Below, piece by piece: positions 18,022-26,789 of a stretch of DNA of 64,000 nucleotides. The DNA comes from Agrobacterium tumefaciens. Its GTDB lineage: Bacteria; Pseudomonadota; Alphaproteobacteria; Rhizobiales; Rhizobiaceae. The DNA lies in the NCBI GenBank assembly GCA_017744915.1, contig JAGIAH010000008.1, positions 124,001 through 188,000 on the forward strand, in the 5' to 3' direction. Under the pieces are notes generated by a model that did not search any database, was not told the origin of the DNA, and saw only the letters and a program-made list of their open reading frames with translations. The position numbers and the translations under genes were made by a program. Numbering within the stretch: the first letter of the stretch is position 1; the number at the start of each line of letters is the position of its first letter.

Positions 18022-18447
18022 TCAGGGGGCAGGGCGCTTCTGCGGCAGGGGGATGACGGTGCCGGTCTTCAGCATATCGGCCTCTGCGGGAAATTCGACG
18101 TTGACCACGGGTGCTGCGACAAGCTTTTCGGCCTCGGCGGCGATTTCAGCGGCGGGAGCGGGTTTGTCATCCGAAGCAAGCTGCTTGTCCAGCAGTTCAT
18201 AGGCAACCTTTGCGCCTTCCTTGGCCCGTTCACCAAGCGCGTGGAAGGTTTCGGCGCCCTTGACGCAGACATCGGGCTTTTCGATGCAGATGGCGCTGAC
18301 ATAACGATAGGCCTCACCCGCTGCCGAAACGGCGCTGGGAATATCGAAGGCCGAAGGTTCCTTGGTCGGATCGTTGCTGCTGCCGAAATAGGACAGCGCC
18401 ACCAGCACCAGCGAAAACCAGAATGTTCCTTTGATCAGAAACCACAT
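18022..18447 (-). CDS. DUF5330-type small membrane-anchored protein
   Basis: 141 residues from the ATG at 18447 (MWFLIKGTFWFSLVL). Longer upstream reading frames are only low-complexity and are rejected. One N-terminal membrane helix (about 3-23) precedes a helical soluble part with two cysteines (C-I-E-K-P-D-V-C, about 58-65) and an Ala/Pro/Glu-rich tail ending 'PLPQKRPAP'. This matches the rhizobial DUF5330 family; function unknown. The helix probably anchors it in the inner membrane with the body in the periplasm. Confidence 0.7.
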   Translation of the reverse strand: MWFLIKGTFWFSLVLVALSYFGSSNDPTKEPSAFDIPSAVSAAGEAYRYVSAICIEKPDVCVKGAETFHALGERAKEGAKVAYELLDKQLASDDKPAPAAEIAAEAEKLVAAPVVNVEFPAEADMLKTGTVIPLPQKRPAP

Positions 18448-18917
18448 TGTCAGACACCCTGCCAGATGATCTTTGTTTTCTTGAAGCCCCGCCCGGTTTC
18501 GGGTCATCGGCCTTTGTCCCGTTTTTCGGGCTTGTGAAGAAGCTACACGCGACCGGCGAACAGCCGATTGCAAAAAGCGGCGCAATTTAATTCAAATTGT
18601 ATCTATTCTCCTCGTATCGGGACGCCTGCCATCAATTCATTCGCATTTTAACAGTCCATGTTAAGCATAATTGCGACAGAGGCCGCGCGTTCCGGGCGAA
18701 AGCGGCCGCCCGCTTTGCCACAAAGGTTAACACGATGGCAAAAATGAAGCGAAATCCGTCGCTTACCCGTCATTAACCATGATTGGCAAAGCTTGGAATA
18801 AATGCCCCGTAATGGGACTGCGGCGCATTTGAGAGGCCTTTGAGCCCATTCTTTTTATCCATTCCTTAAGCCGCGGCCTTCTATTGTCGGAGCCGTTGGA
18901 ACCGCCTCAGGGATTCG
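18448..18917. other. Gene-free 470-bp gap before divJ
   Basis: The stretch is AT-rich for this genome and contains no credible gene. An inverted repeat TTAACA-GTCCA-TGTTAA lies at 18648-18664, and isolated TTAACC/TTAACA half-sites occur at 18727 and about 18773, of the kind CtrA uses, but no full TTAA-N7-TTAA box was found. One GANTC methylation site (GATTC, 18912-18916) abuts the divJ start. It presumably holds the divergent promoters of divJ and the DUF5330 gene. Confidence 0.5.
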
Positions 18918-20468
18918 GTGTTGGTATTGCGTAATATGAGAGAAAAAGCGGTCGCATTGGTCGACCATGCCGCGGGCAGATGGCTTGCGCGCATGGAAGA
19001 GGACGCCGAAAGGCGCGCCGGAACCGTTGCGCGCCTGCGCTGGCTGATCGCCTTCAGCGCCGTCGGCCTTCTTGTCGTACCAGCCCTCTTCAGCCTCGTT
19101 TTCAGCCCCGCCATCGCGCTGCCCATCGGCGCTGCCCTGGTGCTGGCGCTGTTTCTGGCCGCCGCCGCGCTGCTGATTGCCTTTTCACGTCCCGCACGCG
19201 GTGCGTCCCCGTTTGCCACGGCGTCTGGCGATAACGACCTGATCGCCGCTTCGCAGGTGCCGGGCCTCGTGCTGGTCATCGGTGAAACCGGCTTCGTTGA
19301 ACACGTCTCCGGCCGCGATCGCGCAACCTTCCCGGCCGATCTTCAGGCCAGCAAGGGCCATGCCATCGTTGAATATGTTTATGTCTCCGATCGCCTCGAG
19401 CTGATGCAGGCTTTCGATCTGCTGCGGCAGGGTGAGGACAGGGCCGGCGCCGAGCTTCGCTTCGAAACAGGCGCGAAGTCGCGCCAGGCGCAGTTCATGC
19501 ACGCCCGTATCGAGATGACGGCGATCCGCAGCGCCGGCGGCCGCCTGCGCCGCATCATCGCCCAGCTTTCCGATGTCACCGAGGTGGAGCGCCTGCGCCG
19601 CGATGTCGCCCGCAAGGCGGCGGAGGCGGAATCGGCCAATGACGCCAAGTCGCGTTTCCTTGCCGCCGTCAGCCATGAGCTGCGCACGCCGCTCAACGCC
19701 GTTCTCGGTTTTTCCGACATTCTGGCGGGCGAATATTTCGGCCGGCTGGAAAATGACCGCCAGCGGGAATATGTCGGCCTGATCCGCCAGTCCGGCGCGC
19801 ATCTGCTGTCCGTCGTCAACACCATGCTGGATATGAGCAAGCTGGAAGCCGGCCGTTACGAGCTGATGATGGAAAGCTTTCCGATTGCCGAAACCATCTC
19901 GTCCTGCGAGGCCATGCTCGGCCTGCAGGCGAAGGAAAAAGGCCTGACATTGACCAGCCGCATTCAGCGCGGTATCGGCGAAATCTCGGCCGACCAGCGC
20001 GCCATCCGGCAGGTTCTCATCAATCTCGCCGGCAATGCCATCAAATTCACCGATGCCGGTGGTGTGGTGTCGATCGACGCCGCGCGTGAGGGTGGGATGC
20101 TGAAGCTGACGGTCAGCGATACCGGCATCGGCATCGCGTCCGACAAGATTGACCTGCTGGGCCAGCCCTTCATGCAGGTTCAGAATGAATATACCCGTCG
20201 CTATGAGGGCACGGGTCTGGGATTGTCCCTGGTCAAGGGGCTTGTGGCACTGCATGGCGGCACTTTCGCCATCGCCAGCAAGCCCGGCGAGGGGACGGTC
20301 GTAACGATCACCCTGCCTGCCGACGGTTCCGGCATGGCGGGTGGCGGCGAAAGCGCTGAAACCGAAAGCATGGTGGAATTTCCCCCACGTATCCGGCAGC
20401 TCGGCGACATGGCCGCGAAGATGAAGAAGGATGGTGACGATGGCTCCGCGAAAGCGAAAATCGCCTAA
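18918..20468 (+). CDS. divJ: Membrane PAS-containing sensor histidine kinase, DivJ-type
   Basis: 516 residues. Two membrane helices (about 38-60 and 66-90) are followed by a PAS-like region (about 108-225), a long helix and the HisKA domain with phosphoacceptor H253 in 'SHELRTPLNAVLGFSDIL'. The ATPase domain has N box 'QVLINLAGNAIKFTD', G1 'DTGIGI' and G2 'GTGLGLSLVKGL'. The domain plan and chromosomal setting near ros fit the Agrobacterium DivJ kinase, which controls DivK and cell division; naming relies on family knowledge. The start is either GTG 18918 or TTG 18921 behind AGGGA; ATG 18936 has no ribosome site. Confidence 0.8.
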   Translation: MLVLRNMREKAVALVDHAAGRWLARMEEDAERRAGTVARLRWLIAFSAVGLLVVPALFSLVFSPAIALPIGAALVLALFLAAAALLIAFSRPARGASPFATASGDNDLIAASQVPGLVLVIGETGFVEHVSGRDRATFPADLQASKGHAIVEYVYVSDRLELMQAFDLLRQGEDRAGAELRFETGAKSRQAQFMHARIEMTAIRSAGGRLRRIIAQLSDVTEVERLRRDVARKAAEAESANDAKSRFLAAVSHELRTPLNAVLGFSDILAGEYFGRLENDRQREYVGLIRQSGAHLLSVVNTMLDMSKLEAGRYELMMESFPIAETISSCEAMLGLQAKEKGLTLTSRIQRGIGEISADQRAIRQVLINLAGNAIKFTDAGGVVSIDAAREGGMLKLTVSDTGIGIASDKIDLLGQPFMQVQNEYTRRYEGTGLGLSLVKGLVALHGGTFAIASKPGEGTVVTITLPADGSGMAGGGESAETESMVEFPPRIRQLGDMAAKMKKDGDDGSAKAKIA

Positions 20469-21348
20469 GAAAACAACGGCCCAGATCGGCGCCGGGCTTG
20501 TTTCCTTGGTGGTTTCGGCCATCGGGCGCGAAATCCTGCGCCATCCGAGAATGGTGGGCGGCTGCGGGGCCTTCGTGGTCGTTTTCGGTTTCGTCGCCGC
20601 CAATGCGCTCTGGTATCAGCCGGGCGTGCACCCGTCGCCTTTCCTGCGCACGCGCGATGCGGAAAATCCGAACGGCATTGCCGGTTATCGCCCGACCGAA
20701 CCTCTCGGCGCGCAGGGCAATGTCACGACCTTCCGTATAGAGCGCCCCGCCGAGACCGAAACGGCACAGACACCGCCCGCTGAAACCGCCGCACTTCCCG
20801 CCGCCGAAAGCCAGAAGCCGCAGCAGATCGTTGCCGATATTCAGGCCGAACTGAAGAAGCGCGGGCTTTACGAGGGCGAGGCGGATGGCCGCATGGGGCC
20901 GAAGACCGCCGCCGCCATCATGTTCTTTGAAGAAACGCTCGGCATGGAACAGACCGGCGAGCCGACGACCAGGGTGCTGGCCGCACTCAGGATCGATGGC
21001 GCAACGGTTGCGGCAATCCCCAAAGACCGGCCTTCCGACACTGGCGGTGGCGTGGAGATCGATCCCGTCGCGGCCGCCATCCGCAAGGCGGAAACACCAC
21101 GCCCAAAGGCCGAACCCGCCTCGCTCAACAGCGCGGCAGCCGCTCTCCGGCCGGCAAACCGCGAATTGATCGCCAAGATCCAGCAGGGGCTGATCAATAT
21201 CGCCTATGCCGGCGTGAAGGTGGACGGCGTGGCCGGCGACCAGACCCGCAACGCCATCCGCGCTTTCGAAAAACATTATCGCCTGCCGGAAACCGGCGAG
21301 CCGAGCGAAGTGGTGCTGAAGAAGCTGAAGTCGATCGGGGCGCTTTGA
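20440..21348 (+). CDS. Membrane-anchored peptidoglycan-binding protein
   Basis: 302 residues from the ATG at 20440, which has GAAGG at a normal distance; an ATG at 20431 sits on that site. After a basic start, one membrane helix (about 38-58) is followed by a Pro/Glu-rich linker. Two PG_binding_1 modules follow: 'IVADIQAELKKRGLYEGEADGRMGPKTAAAIMFFEETLGM' (about 130-170) and 'LIAKIQQGLINIAYAGVKVDGVAGDQTRNAIRAFEKHYRL' (about 240-280). It overlaps the divJ end by 29 bases, so it is probably made with the kinase, and may link envelope state to cell-cycle control (inference). Confidence 0.85.
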   Translation: MAPRKRKSPKKTTAQIGAGLVSLVVSAIGREILRHPRMVGGCGAFVVVFGFVAANALWYQPGVHPSPFLRTRDAENPNGIAGYRPTEPLGAQGNVTTFRIERPAETETAQTPPAETAALPAAESQKPQQIVADIQAELKKRGLYEGEADGRMGPKTAAAIMFFEETLGMEQTGEPTTRVLAALRIDGATVAAIPKDRPSDTGGGVEIDPVAAAIRKAETPRPKAEPASLNSAAAALRPANRELIAKIQQGLINIAYAGVKVDGVAGDQTRNAIRAFEKHYRLPETGEPSEVVLKKLKSIGAL

Positions 21349-21371
21349 GGCTTTGACTGCGGCCGAGGGTG

Positions 21372-21547
21372 CGTGGGGCTTACCCCCCTCTGCCCTGCCG
21401 GGCATCTCCCCCACAAGGGGGGAGATCGGCAAGCGGCGCTACCACCACCTCATTCACTGATGTTGAGATTGGCACGACCTTGCCGCACATCGATCTCCCC
21501 CCTTGTGGGGGAGATGCCCGGCAGGGCAGAGGGGGGTAAGCCCCACG
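21372..21547. repeat. Long inverted repeat, family B (copy 2)
   Basis: Arms begin CGTGGGGCTTACCCCCC and end with the complement GGTAAGCCCCACG; CTGCCCTGCCGGGCATCTCCC lies inside each arm. Where copy 1 has TCAAGG/CCTTGA the arms here read ACAAGG/CCTTGT, a paired change that keeps the hairpin. That compensated difference argues that the secondary structure matters. Confidence 0.88.
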
Positions 21548-21610
21548 TACCTTCAGCCGCGTAAAATCAACATCGAGAGCACGTCCACCGTTTTCATCGA
21601 AAGCCAACCC

Positions 21611-21964
21611 ATGCGCCTCAAATCCGAAATGTTCGTCTCAGCCCTCATCCGCCGGGTCTTTGCCGCCGGTGGATTTGCCGCCGTCGAAAAGAAGGGGGCG
21701 GAGGAGGCGGGGGCGATCTTCATTCGCCAGCGGCTGCGCGATGGTCGCGAGAACCTCTATGGGCCCGCGCCGCAGAGTTTTGCCGATGACGAGTATATCC
21801 GTATCGAGCGCCGTTTCGAAACGCGTCTCGCCGGTGTGGAGGGTGAGGAAAGCGCCGCATTGCTGGAAAGGGAACGGCGCTTCGACAGCGATCTGTGGGT
21901 CGTGGAGATCGAAACGGACGAGATCGGCAATCTCTTGACGCTGGTGGACCAGCCGCAGGCATAA
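21611..21964 (+). CDS. DUF1491 family protein
   Basis: 117 residues from the ATG at 21611 (MRLKSEMFVSALIRRVFAAGGFAAVEKKGAEEAGAIFI); an upstream in-frame extension would run into the family B repeat and is rejected. The body 'FIRQRLRDGRENLYGPAPQSFADDE' and tail 'DLWVVEIETDEIGNLLTLVDQ' match the DUF1491 family of alphaproteobacteria. Function unknown; no membrane or signal segment. Confidence 0.82.
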   Translation: MRLKSEMFVSALIRRVFAAGGFAAVEKKGAEEAGAIFIRQRLRDGRENLYGPAPQSFADDEYIRIERRFETRLAGVEGEESAALLERERRFDSDLWVVEIETDEIGNLLTLVDQPQA

Positions 21965-22047
21965 AGCGTTTGCGTAAAGGCAAAAATGCAAAGCGCGTCA
22001 ATGCGTTCGATTGAACGTGACGCGCTTTGGATGGTCGGCCGCTGGCT

Positions 22048-22983
22048 TTATCCCCGCGTTCCGGTTCGGTGAACAACCGGTGCGCTGCGGGCTGGCCGTT
22101 CGCGGCCATGTGTATAGCTGTCGGCCCGCCGCCAGCTTTCCAGCCGTTCTTCGCTTTCGATGATGTCCAGGCGGTCGAGCAGGGCTTCGGCGCGGCTCAT
22201 GTCGCCTTCGGCGGCGGCAAGATGCGGATAAAAGCATTGCAGGACGAAAGCCGCTTCGGAAAACTCCATTCCAAGGCCGGTCAGCGTCGTCGCCAGCTGA
22301 GCGCCGGAAATATCGAGCATGATGCGCTCCGACAGCCAGTAGCTGGAAGACAGAGAATCCGCCAGTGCCACCGCAAATTGCCGGGCATTGCGCTCGCGGG
22401 CGAAACGCACCAGCAGCGCCTCCTGCACCTCGCTCAGACGGCGAAGGCCGAGCGTGTCGCTTTCCGGGCGGTTGAGGTGATGCGCCATCTGCTTGATGCG
22501 CTGGCGCATTTCTTCCTCGAGTGCGGAAACGGCGGCGATCTTGTCCGTCTTTTCTTCCGCTTTCGGCTCTTCGGGGCCGGCCGCCGCCTGCGGTTCGGCG
22601 GCAACCGTTTCTTCCTCGGGCCGTTTCAGATCTTCCGCGTGGCGCAGGCCGACAAGCGCGTCGATGACGGTGGGGGACAGGTCTTCGCGCCGGACGATGG
22701 CACGCGCATGGGCCGCCCCTTGCGTGCGGGCGATGGTGATCAGCGTATCGTCATCGAGGCTCTTCGACGCGATGAGGAAAGGGGCAGCAAGCGAAATCGG
22801 CTGGCAGGCAATGAAGAAGGCGACGGCCGAAGGCACGCTCGGGTGCTGGGAGAGCGCGGCGATGGCTTCCCGTTTGGCTTCGTCGGTGGAGGCAACAAAG
22901 AGCGGCATGAAAAGCTCGGCGAACTGCCGAAGGTCCGTTTTTGACGGATGAGACACATTCTCGAAATTCGTCACAGTGGCCAT
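22048..22983 (-). CDS. DUF2336 family protein
   Basis: 311 residues from the ATG at 22983 (MATVTNFENVSHPSKTDLRQF). The sequence is helical and repeat-like in the N-terminal half ('LFVASTDEAKREAIAALSQHPSVPSAVAFFIACQPISLAAPFLIASKSLDDDTLITIARTQGAAHARAIVRREDLSPTVIDALV'), as expected of DUF2336, a HEAT-like family confined to alphaproteobacteria. A Glu/Pro-rich linker (about 125-155) and a second helical domain follow. Function unknown; other members sit near motility or cell-cycle genes. It is divergent from a 62-residue gene across a 563-bp gap. Confidence 0.75.
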   Translation of the reverse strand: MATVTNFENVSHPSKTDLRQFAELFMPLFVASTDEAKREAIAALSQHPSVPSAVAFFIACQPISLAAPFLIASKSLDDDTLITIARTQGAAHARAIVRREDLSPTVIDALVGLRHAEDLKRPEEETVAAEPQAAAGPEEPKAEEKTDKIAAVSALEEEMRQRIKQMAHHLNRPESDTLGLRRLSEVQEALLVRFARERNARQFAVALADSLSSSYWLSERIMLDISGAQLATTLTGLGMEFSEAAFVLQCFYPHLAAAEGDMSRAEALLDRLDIIESEERLESWRRADSYTHGRERPARSAPVVHRTGTRG

Positions 22984-23546
22984 AAGTACCACATCTTTCT
23001 TCCTCGCGGCTCTTGGCCTCTCAAGTTCTCGAAACCGGTCGGTCAACGCACTACCCAACAAACGCAAACACAATATCGGCTCAAATTAGAGCAAATCCGT
23101 TGACGTCCTGTTAACTATGGGGGTGGGCAAGAGAGAAACTGCACCTATCAACAAGGAAAATTTAAAACCTTCACGACGGGTGAAATGCCATGGAACCCTG
23201 TCGGTTCGCCCTGGTTTTCAACGGATCTGGCGCGAGGAGGAATAAACCGGCGTCCGGCAATTAAGGTTAACGGATCATTAACCTCTGTCTGTTTGTAATT
23301 TCATGGGCAGTATTAGGATTCCATGTTATTCTGATTGACGGAATAAAATGCGAAAATGGCATGCTGAAGCCTGAATCTGCGCACGATCTCCGTTTACGAA
23401 TCGCTTTGGATTTTTGGATCGTGCGAAAACCAGTCTGTGGACTGGCCTATGCGCAATGTGATGGTGATGACATTCCCGACGCAAGACGAGGCTTGCGCGG
23501 TTCCCATGGGCAACATTGACAATCATGTCCCGAAGAGGAGATGAGC
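22984..23546. other. Gene-free 563-bp region with a CtrA-type box
   Basis: No credible gene on either strand. A perfect TTAA-N7-TTAA sequence (TTAACGGATCATTAA) lies at 23267-23281, with a further TTAA six bases before it. This is the CtrA consensus known from Caulobacter and rhizobia. It could control the small gene at 23547 or the divergent DUF2336 gene; both are about 270-285 bp away, so the target is unclear. Confidence 0.5.
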
Positions 23547-23735
23547 ATGGCAGAGATTATTCCAATTGGCGATGCGCGACGAAGCCTGCGCCGCGCCGGC
23601 GTGGTCGGCAAGGTGTTCGGCCCGGCGAAGGTGGTGCTGTTTACCGGCGTGCGTTATGAAAAACGCGATACCGAGCCGACCGGTAAGGTCGCGCGCAAGG
23701 GCAAATCCGCAGCGGAAACCGCCCTCAAATCCTGA
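23547..23735 (+). CDS. Small basic hypothetical protein
   Basis: 62 residues from the ATG at 23547, preceded at the right distance by AGAGGAG; the ATG at 23541 abuts it. The sequence (MAEIIPIGDARRSLRRAGVV ...) is rich in Arg and Lys with a Gly/Val core and a Lys-rich tail. No recognised domain, signal or membrane segment. The good ribosome site and its separation from other genes support it as real; it might bind nucleic acid, but that is only composition-based. Confidence 0.6.
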   Translation: MAEIIPIGDARRSLRRAGVVGKVFGPAKVVLFTGVRYEKRDTEPTGKVARKGKSAAETALKS

Positions 23736-23754
23736 TTAATGAGAATGACCGGCG

Positions 23755-24303
23755 TTATTTCCACGGCGTCGGCTGGCATTTTGCCTCGTTCAGGAACCGT
23801 TCCGCCTCTTCGCCGAAACTCGGCTGCGGCACCATGGTCCGCAACACCACATACCCTTCCGTCTGATCCGATTCCGCCAGAATGGCCTGCGAGAGCAAAG
23901 GCGGCTGCGCCTTGCGGATGGCGGCGATCTGCACCGCATCGGCCACCAGAATATCCATCTCGCCGCCGGCGGAGGTGCGGTCGTTCATGCTGAACACCTC
24001 GTTCGAGGCCTTGTCGTAAACCGCAACGGACCAGAAGGGCACCGCGCCGATGGCTGTCAGCCTGACCGGCTTTTCCTCGATGTTGAAGGTGCACACGGCC
24101 ACCCGCATGAATGGATCGCCGCTGCCCAGCGTCTTTTTCTCCGTCGTTTCCTCGAGCAGATGAAATAGATGCGGTTTTCCTTCCGCGACGGCCCGCGTAT
24201 AGGCGTCGCGATTGCTGAAATGCGGTATCGCCAGAAGAATGATGACATGCAGCACGGCAGCTGCGACGAGGCCGGTGACGATGGCGAGCAGGATCCTAAG
24301 CAT
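23755..24303 (-). CDS. DUF1254-type membrane-anchored protein
   Basis: 182 residues from the ATG at 24303; a GTG at 24309 is an alternative. One N-terminal membrane helix (about 2-25) is followed by a periplasmic beta-rich domain with 'GSGDPFMRVAVCTFNIEEKPVRLTAIGAVPFWSVAVYDKASNEVFSMND'. Together with its partner just upstream it forms the rhizobial DUF1214/DUF1254 pair, where one longer protein in other bacteria is split into two genes. Overlap with the partner is eight bases. Function unknown. Confidence 0.65.
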   Translation of the reverse strand: MLRILLAIVTGLVAAAVLHVIILLAIPHFSNRDAYTRAVAEGKPHLFHLLEETTEKKTLGSGDPFMRVAVCTFNIEEKPVRLTAIGAVPFWSVAVYDKASNEVFSMNDRTSAGGEMDILVADAVQIAAIRKAQPPLLSQAILAESDQTEGYVVLRTMVPQPSFGEEAERFLNEAKCQPTPWK

Positions 24304-24883
24304 TGCCACACCCCAGCTTGCGGATTTGCGGCATGGAAATGTCGATCAGGCCGGAACTGCCAGCAACCGGCGTATCGAGCAGCGTCATGACGAGCTTGAA
24401 GGTCTGGCCCTGCGGCACCGCCAGCCAGTTATAGGTCTGGGCGTCGGGGGCAATGGTGATGTCGATGCCGCCATCGGCGCTGCGCAGAAGCGTGCGGGAA
24501 TTCAGCGCGAAGGGCCGCCCGGCATCTTCGGCCAGCACATTGCCCTGCTGGTCGGCGGTATAAAGCGTCCAGAACCGTGCGGGCGGCACGGTGCCGGCCA
24601 GCCGGTAGCGGCACTCACCGCTCAGGCGCTGGCCATCGCTGTCGACGGAGGCGGTGAAAGCCAGCCCTTCCGCTGTTCCGTAAAGCAGCTTGCCGGCATC
24701 GGCGCGGTGCGATTTGGCGTAGGGGTCGGCTTCGATGGTCTGCGCCTCGGGAAAGGCATCCCACGAGCCGATGCGGATCGAGCCGAAGCCGGATGTCGCC
24801 TCAAGCGCTGCGAGCGTTACGGCAATACCGCCGCCAAAGGCGACCAGAAGGGCGATGCCGACAAGGAATGGAACTCGGAACAC
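24296..24883 (-). CDS. DUF1214 domain protein
   Basis: 195 residues starting at a GTG (24883). A membrane helix or signal anchor (about 5-27) precedes a domain with 'ADPYAKSHRADAGKLLYGTAEGLAFTASVDSDGQRLSGECRYRLAGTVPPARFWTLYTAD' and the end 'GLIDISMPQIRKLGCGNA', matching DUF1214. It overlaps the DUF1254-type gene and is surely co-translated with it. Enzymatic role unknown. Confidence 0.75.
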   Translation of the reverse strand: MFRVPFLVGIALLVAFGGGIAVTLAALEATSGFGSIRIGSWDAFPEAQTIEADPYAKSHRADAGKLLYGTAEGLAFTASVDSDGQRLSGECRYRLAGTVPPARFWTLYTADQQGNVLAEDAGRPFALNSRTLLRSADGGIDITIAPDAQTYNWLAVPQGQTFKLVMTLLDTPVAGSSGLIDISMPQIRKLGCGNA

Positions 24884-24994
24884 GCTGTTTTCCCGTTTAT
24901 GAACAGGTCGAGGACTATCACTGATTCCCCATTTGGAAAATGGCGTGCCTTGTTTAGTCTTGGTGAAAATGATCGGATGCTTTAATTCCGTTGC

Positions 24995-25603
24995 TCACGC
25001 GCCCGCCACCAGCTTGAAGGCAATCGCCCACATGGTGACGGCGATGACACCTTCGAGAATGCGCCAGGCGGAAGGCTTTTCGAAAATCGGCCGCAGCCAG
25101 CGCGCGCCATAACCCAGCGAAAAGAAAAACAGCAGCGAGCCGGTGGCCGCACCCGCGGCAAAGGTCTTTTCGAAACCGGGAAACTGCGTGGAAATGGTGC
25201 CGAGCAGCACGACGGTATCGAGATAGACATGCGGATTGAGAAAGGTCAGCGCGAGACAGATGGCGAGCGTCTGCCACAGGCTTGCCTCCCGCCGTTCGGC
25301 CACCGAAAGCGCCTCGGATGAGCGCAGCGCCGAATGCAGGCTTTTGGCCCCATACCAGATGAGGAAGGCGGCGCCCGCATATCGCATGATCGGATCGAGC
25401 GCTGGCATGATGGCGCTGATCCGCTGAAAACCGAATACGCCGACGGTGATCAGCAACGCATCGGAAATGGCGCAGGTGGCGCAGACGGCAAAGACATGCG
25501 AACGCGCCAGCCCCTGTTTCAGCACGAAGGCATTCTGCGCGCCGATGGCGACGATGAGGCTTAGGCCCATGGTGAGACCGGTGAAGAAAATCTGGATGTC
25601 CAT
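24995..25603 (-). CDS. argO: ArgO/LysE-type basic amino-acid exporter
   Basis: 202 residues, six membrane helices. The N-terminal family signature 'GLTMGLSLIVAIGAQNAFVLKQGLARSH' is closest to ArgO/LysE proper, and 'LALTFLNPHVYLDTVVLLGTISTQFPG' is also typical of this branch. It exports arginine and/or lysine when they build up inside the cell. It is divergent from the ArgP/LysG-type regulator at 25831, the classic arrangement. Confidence 0.9.
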   Translation of the reverse strand: MDIQIFFTGLTMGLSLIVAIGAQNAFVLKQGLARSHVFAVCATCAISDALLITVGVFGFQRISAIMPALDPIMRYAGAAFLIWYGAKSLHSALRSSEALSVAERREASLWQTLAICLALTFLNPHVYLDTVVLLGTISTQFPGFEKTFAAGAATGSLLFFFSLGYGARWLRPIFEKPSAWRILEGVIAVTMWAIAFKLVAGA

Positions 25604-25691
25604 GCGGGTCGGTGGCCTCTTGTCTCTGTCCGTGCGGAATGGCGGACGCCGTTGCTTGCGGATCGAGTGCTTGGATATTTCGCCAAGATGG

Positions 25692-25706
25692 TTTAATCCA
25701 ATTAAA
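25692..25706. promoter_or_regulatory. LysR-type dyad between argO and argP
   Basis: TTTAAT-CCA-ATTAAA is a perfect 6+6 inverted repeat of LTTR shape (T-N-A within an AT-rich palindrome), 88 bp upstream of argO and 124 bp before argP. It is the best candidate for the binding site of the ArgP-like regulator. Confidence 0.5.
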
Positions 25707-25830
25707 TAAACTCAGTTCGGATAAGCTAAGCTAATGCGCGGCAGTGCAACTCTATTCGAGAGACGAAACTCGTGAGCCATTGCCTCCGCTCCACCTTCAC
25801 CGCCCCCCAACCTCATTATTCGGTACCGTA

Positions 25831-26730
25831 ATGCTCGACTACCCCTCCATGCGCGCCGTGGCGCTCGTCGCCCAGACCGGCAGTTTCGAAAAGGCGGCGC
25901 AGGTGTTGTGCGTCACGCCGTCCGCCGTCTCCCAGCGCATCAAGCAGCTGGAGGAGCGGCTGGGCGTGGTGCTGATCGTGCGCGGCAACCCCTGCGTGGC
26001 GACGGAGAAGGGTGAGTGGCTCTGCCGGCACATGGACCATGTCGGCATGCTGGAAAACGAATTGTTCCGAAAACTCCCGGCGCTTGCGGAGGCCGGTGCT
26101 GGGCAGGAGCGGGTGACGCTCAACATCGCCACCAATGCCGACAGCCTCGGCACCTGGTTTCTGGATGCGGTGTCGAAATTCACCGGCGGTAGCGATTATC
26201 TCGTCAATATCGCGGTGGACGACCAGGATCACACGGTGGAATGGCTGCGTGGCGGCAGGGTGCTCGCCGCCGTCACCGCCCATGACAAGCCGGTGCAGGG
26301 CTGCCGGGTGACGCCGCTCGGCGTGCTGCGCTATCACGCCACCGCCAGCCCGGATTTCATGGCCCGCCATTTTGCCGACGGCGTGACGCTCGCCGCGCTT
26401 GCCCGCGCGCCGGGGCTTACCTTCAACCAGAAAGACCGGTTGCAGGCGGGCTGGATCCGGCAGGCGCTGGGCGAGGATGTCTCCTATCCCACCCACTGGT
26501 TGCCTTCGACCGATGGTTTCGTAAAGGCAAGCCTTGCCGGCATGGGTTGGGGGCTCAATCCGGTGCAGCTGGTGGGCGAGCATCTGGCCGCCGGACGGCT
26601 GGTTGAGCTGATACCCGGCATGCCGCTCGATATTCCGCTTTATTGGCAGGTGAACCGTTTGGCCGCCGACCGCCTCAGCGCGCTGACATCGCATATGGTG
26701 GAAACGGCGAGGGCGGTGTTGTTGCGGTGA
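25831..26730 (+). CDS. argP: LysR-family regulator of the ArgP/LysG (IciA) type
   Basis: 299 residues from the ATG at 25831 (MLDYPSMRAVALVAQTGSFEKAAQVLCVTPSAVSQRIKQLEERLG). The N-terminal winged helix-turn-helix (residues 1-60) carries the S-A-V-S-Q-R-I recognition helix. The C-terminal effector domain has the ArgP-type 'NIATNADSLGTWFLDAV' and 'VEWLRGGRVLAAVTAHDKPVQGC' segments, and 'KASLAGMGWGLNP' near the end. It probably activates argO in response to Arg/Lys. A 29-residue upstream in-frame extension has no ribosome site and is rejected. Confidence 0.9.
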   Translation: MLDYPSMRAVALVAQTGSFEKAAQVLCVTPSAVSQRIKQLEERLGVVLIVRGNPCVATEKGEWLCRHMDHVGMLENELFRKLPALAEAGAGQERVTLNIATNADSLGTWFLDAVSKFTGGSDYLVNIAVDDQDHTVEWLRGGRVLAAVTAHDKPVQGCRVTPLGVLRYHATASPDFMARHFADGVTLAALARAPGLTFNQKDRLQAGWIRQALGEDVSYPTHWLPSTDGFVKASLAGMGWGLNPVQLVGEHLAAGRLVELIPGMPLDIPLYWQVNRLAADRLSALTSHMVETARAVLLR

Positions 26731-26789
26731 GGCGTCGCGCGCGGGATTGCGTTTTTGCGATTTGGAGAGACGGGAGCCGTAGAGCAAGT

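Noticed and set aside
18648..18664. A CtrA box upstream of divJ
   Set aside because: TTAACA-GTCCA-TGTTAA is an inverted repeat with nine bases between the TTAA parts, not the seven-base direct spacing of a CtrA site.
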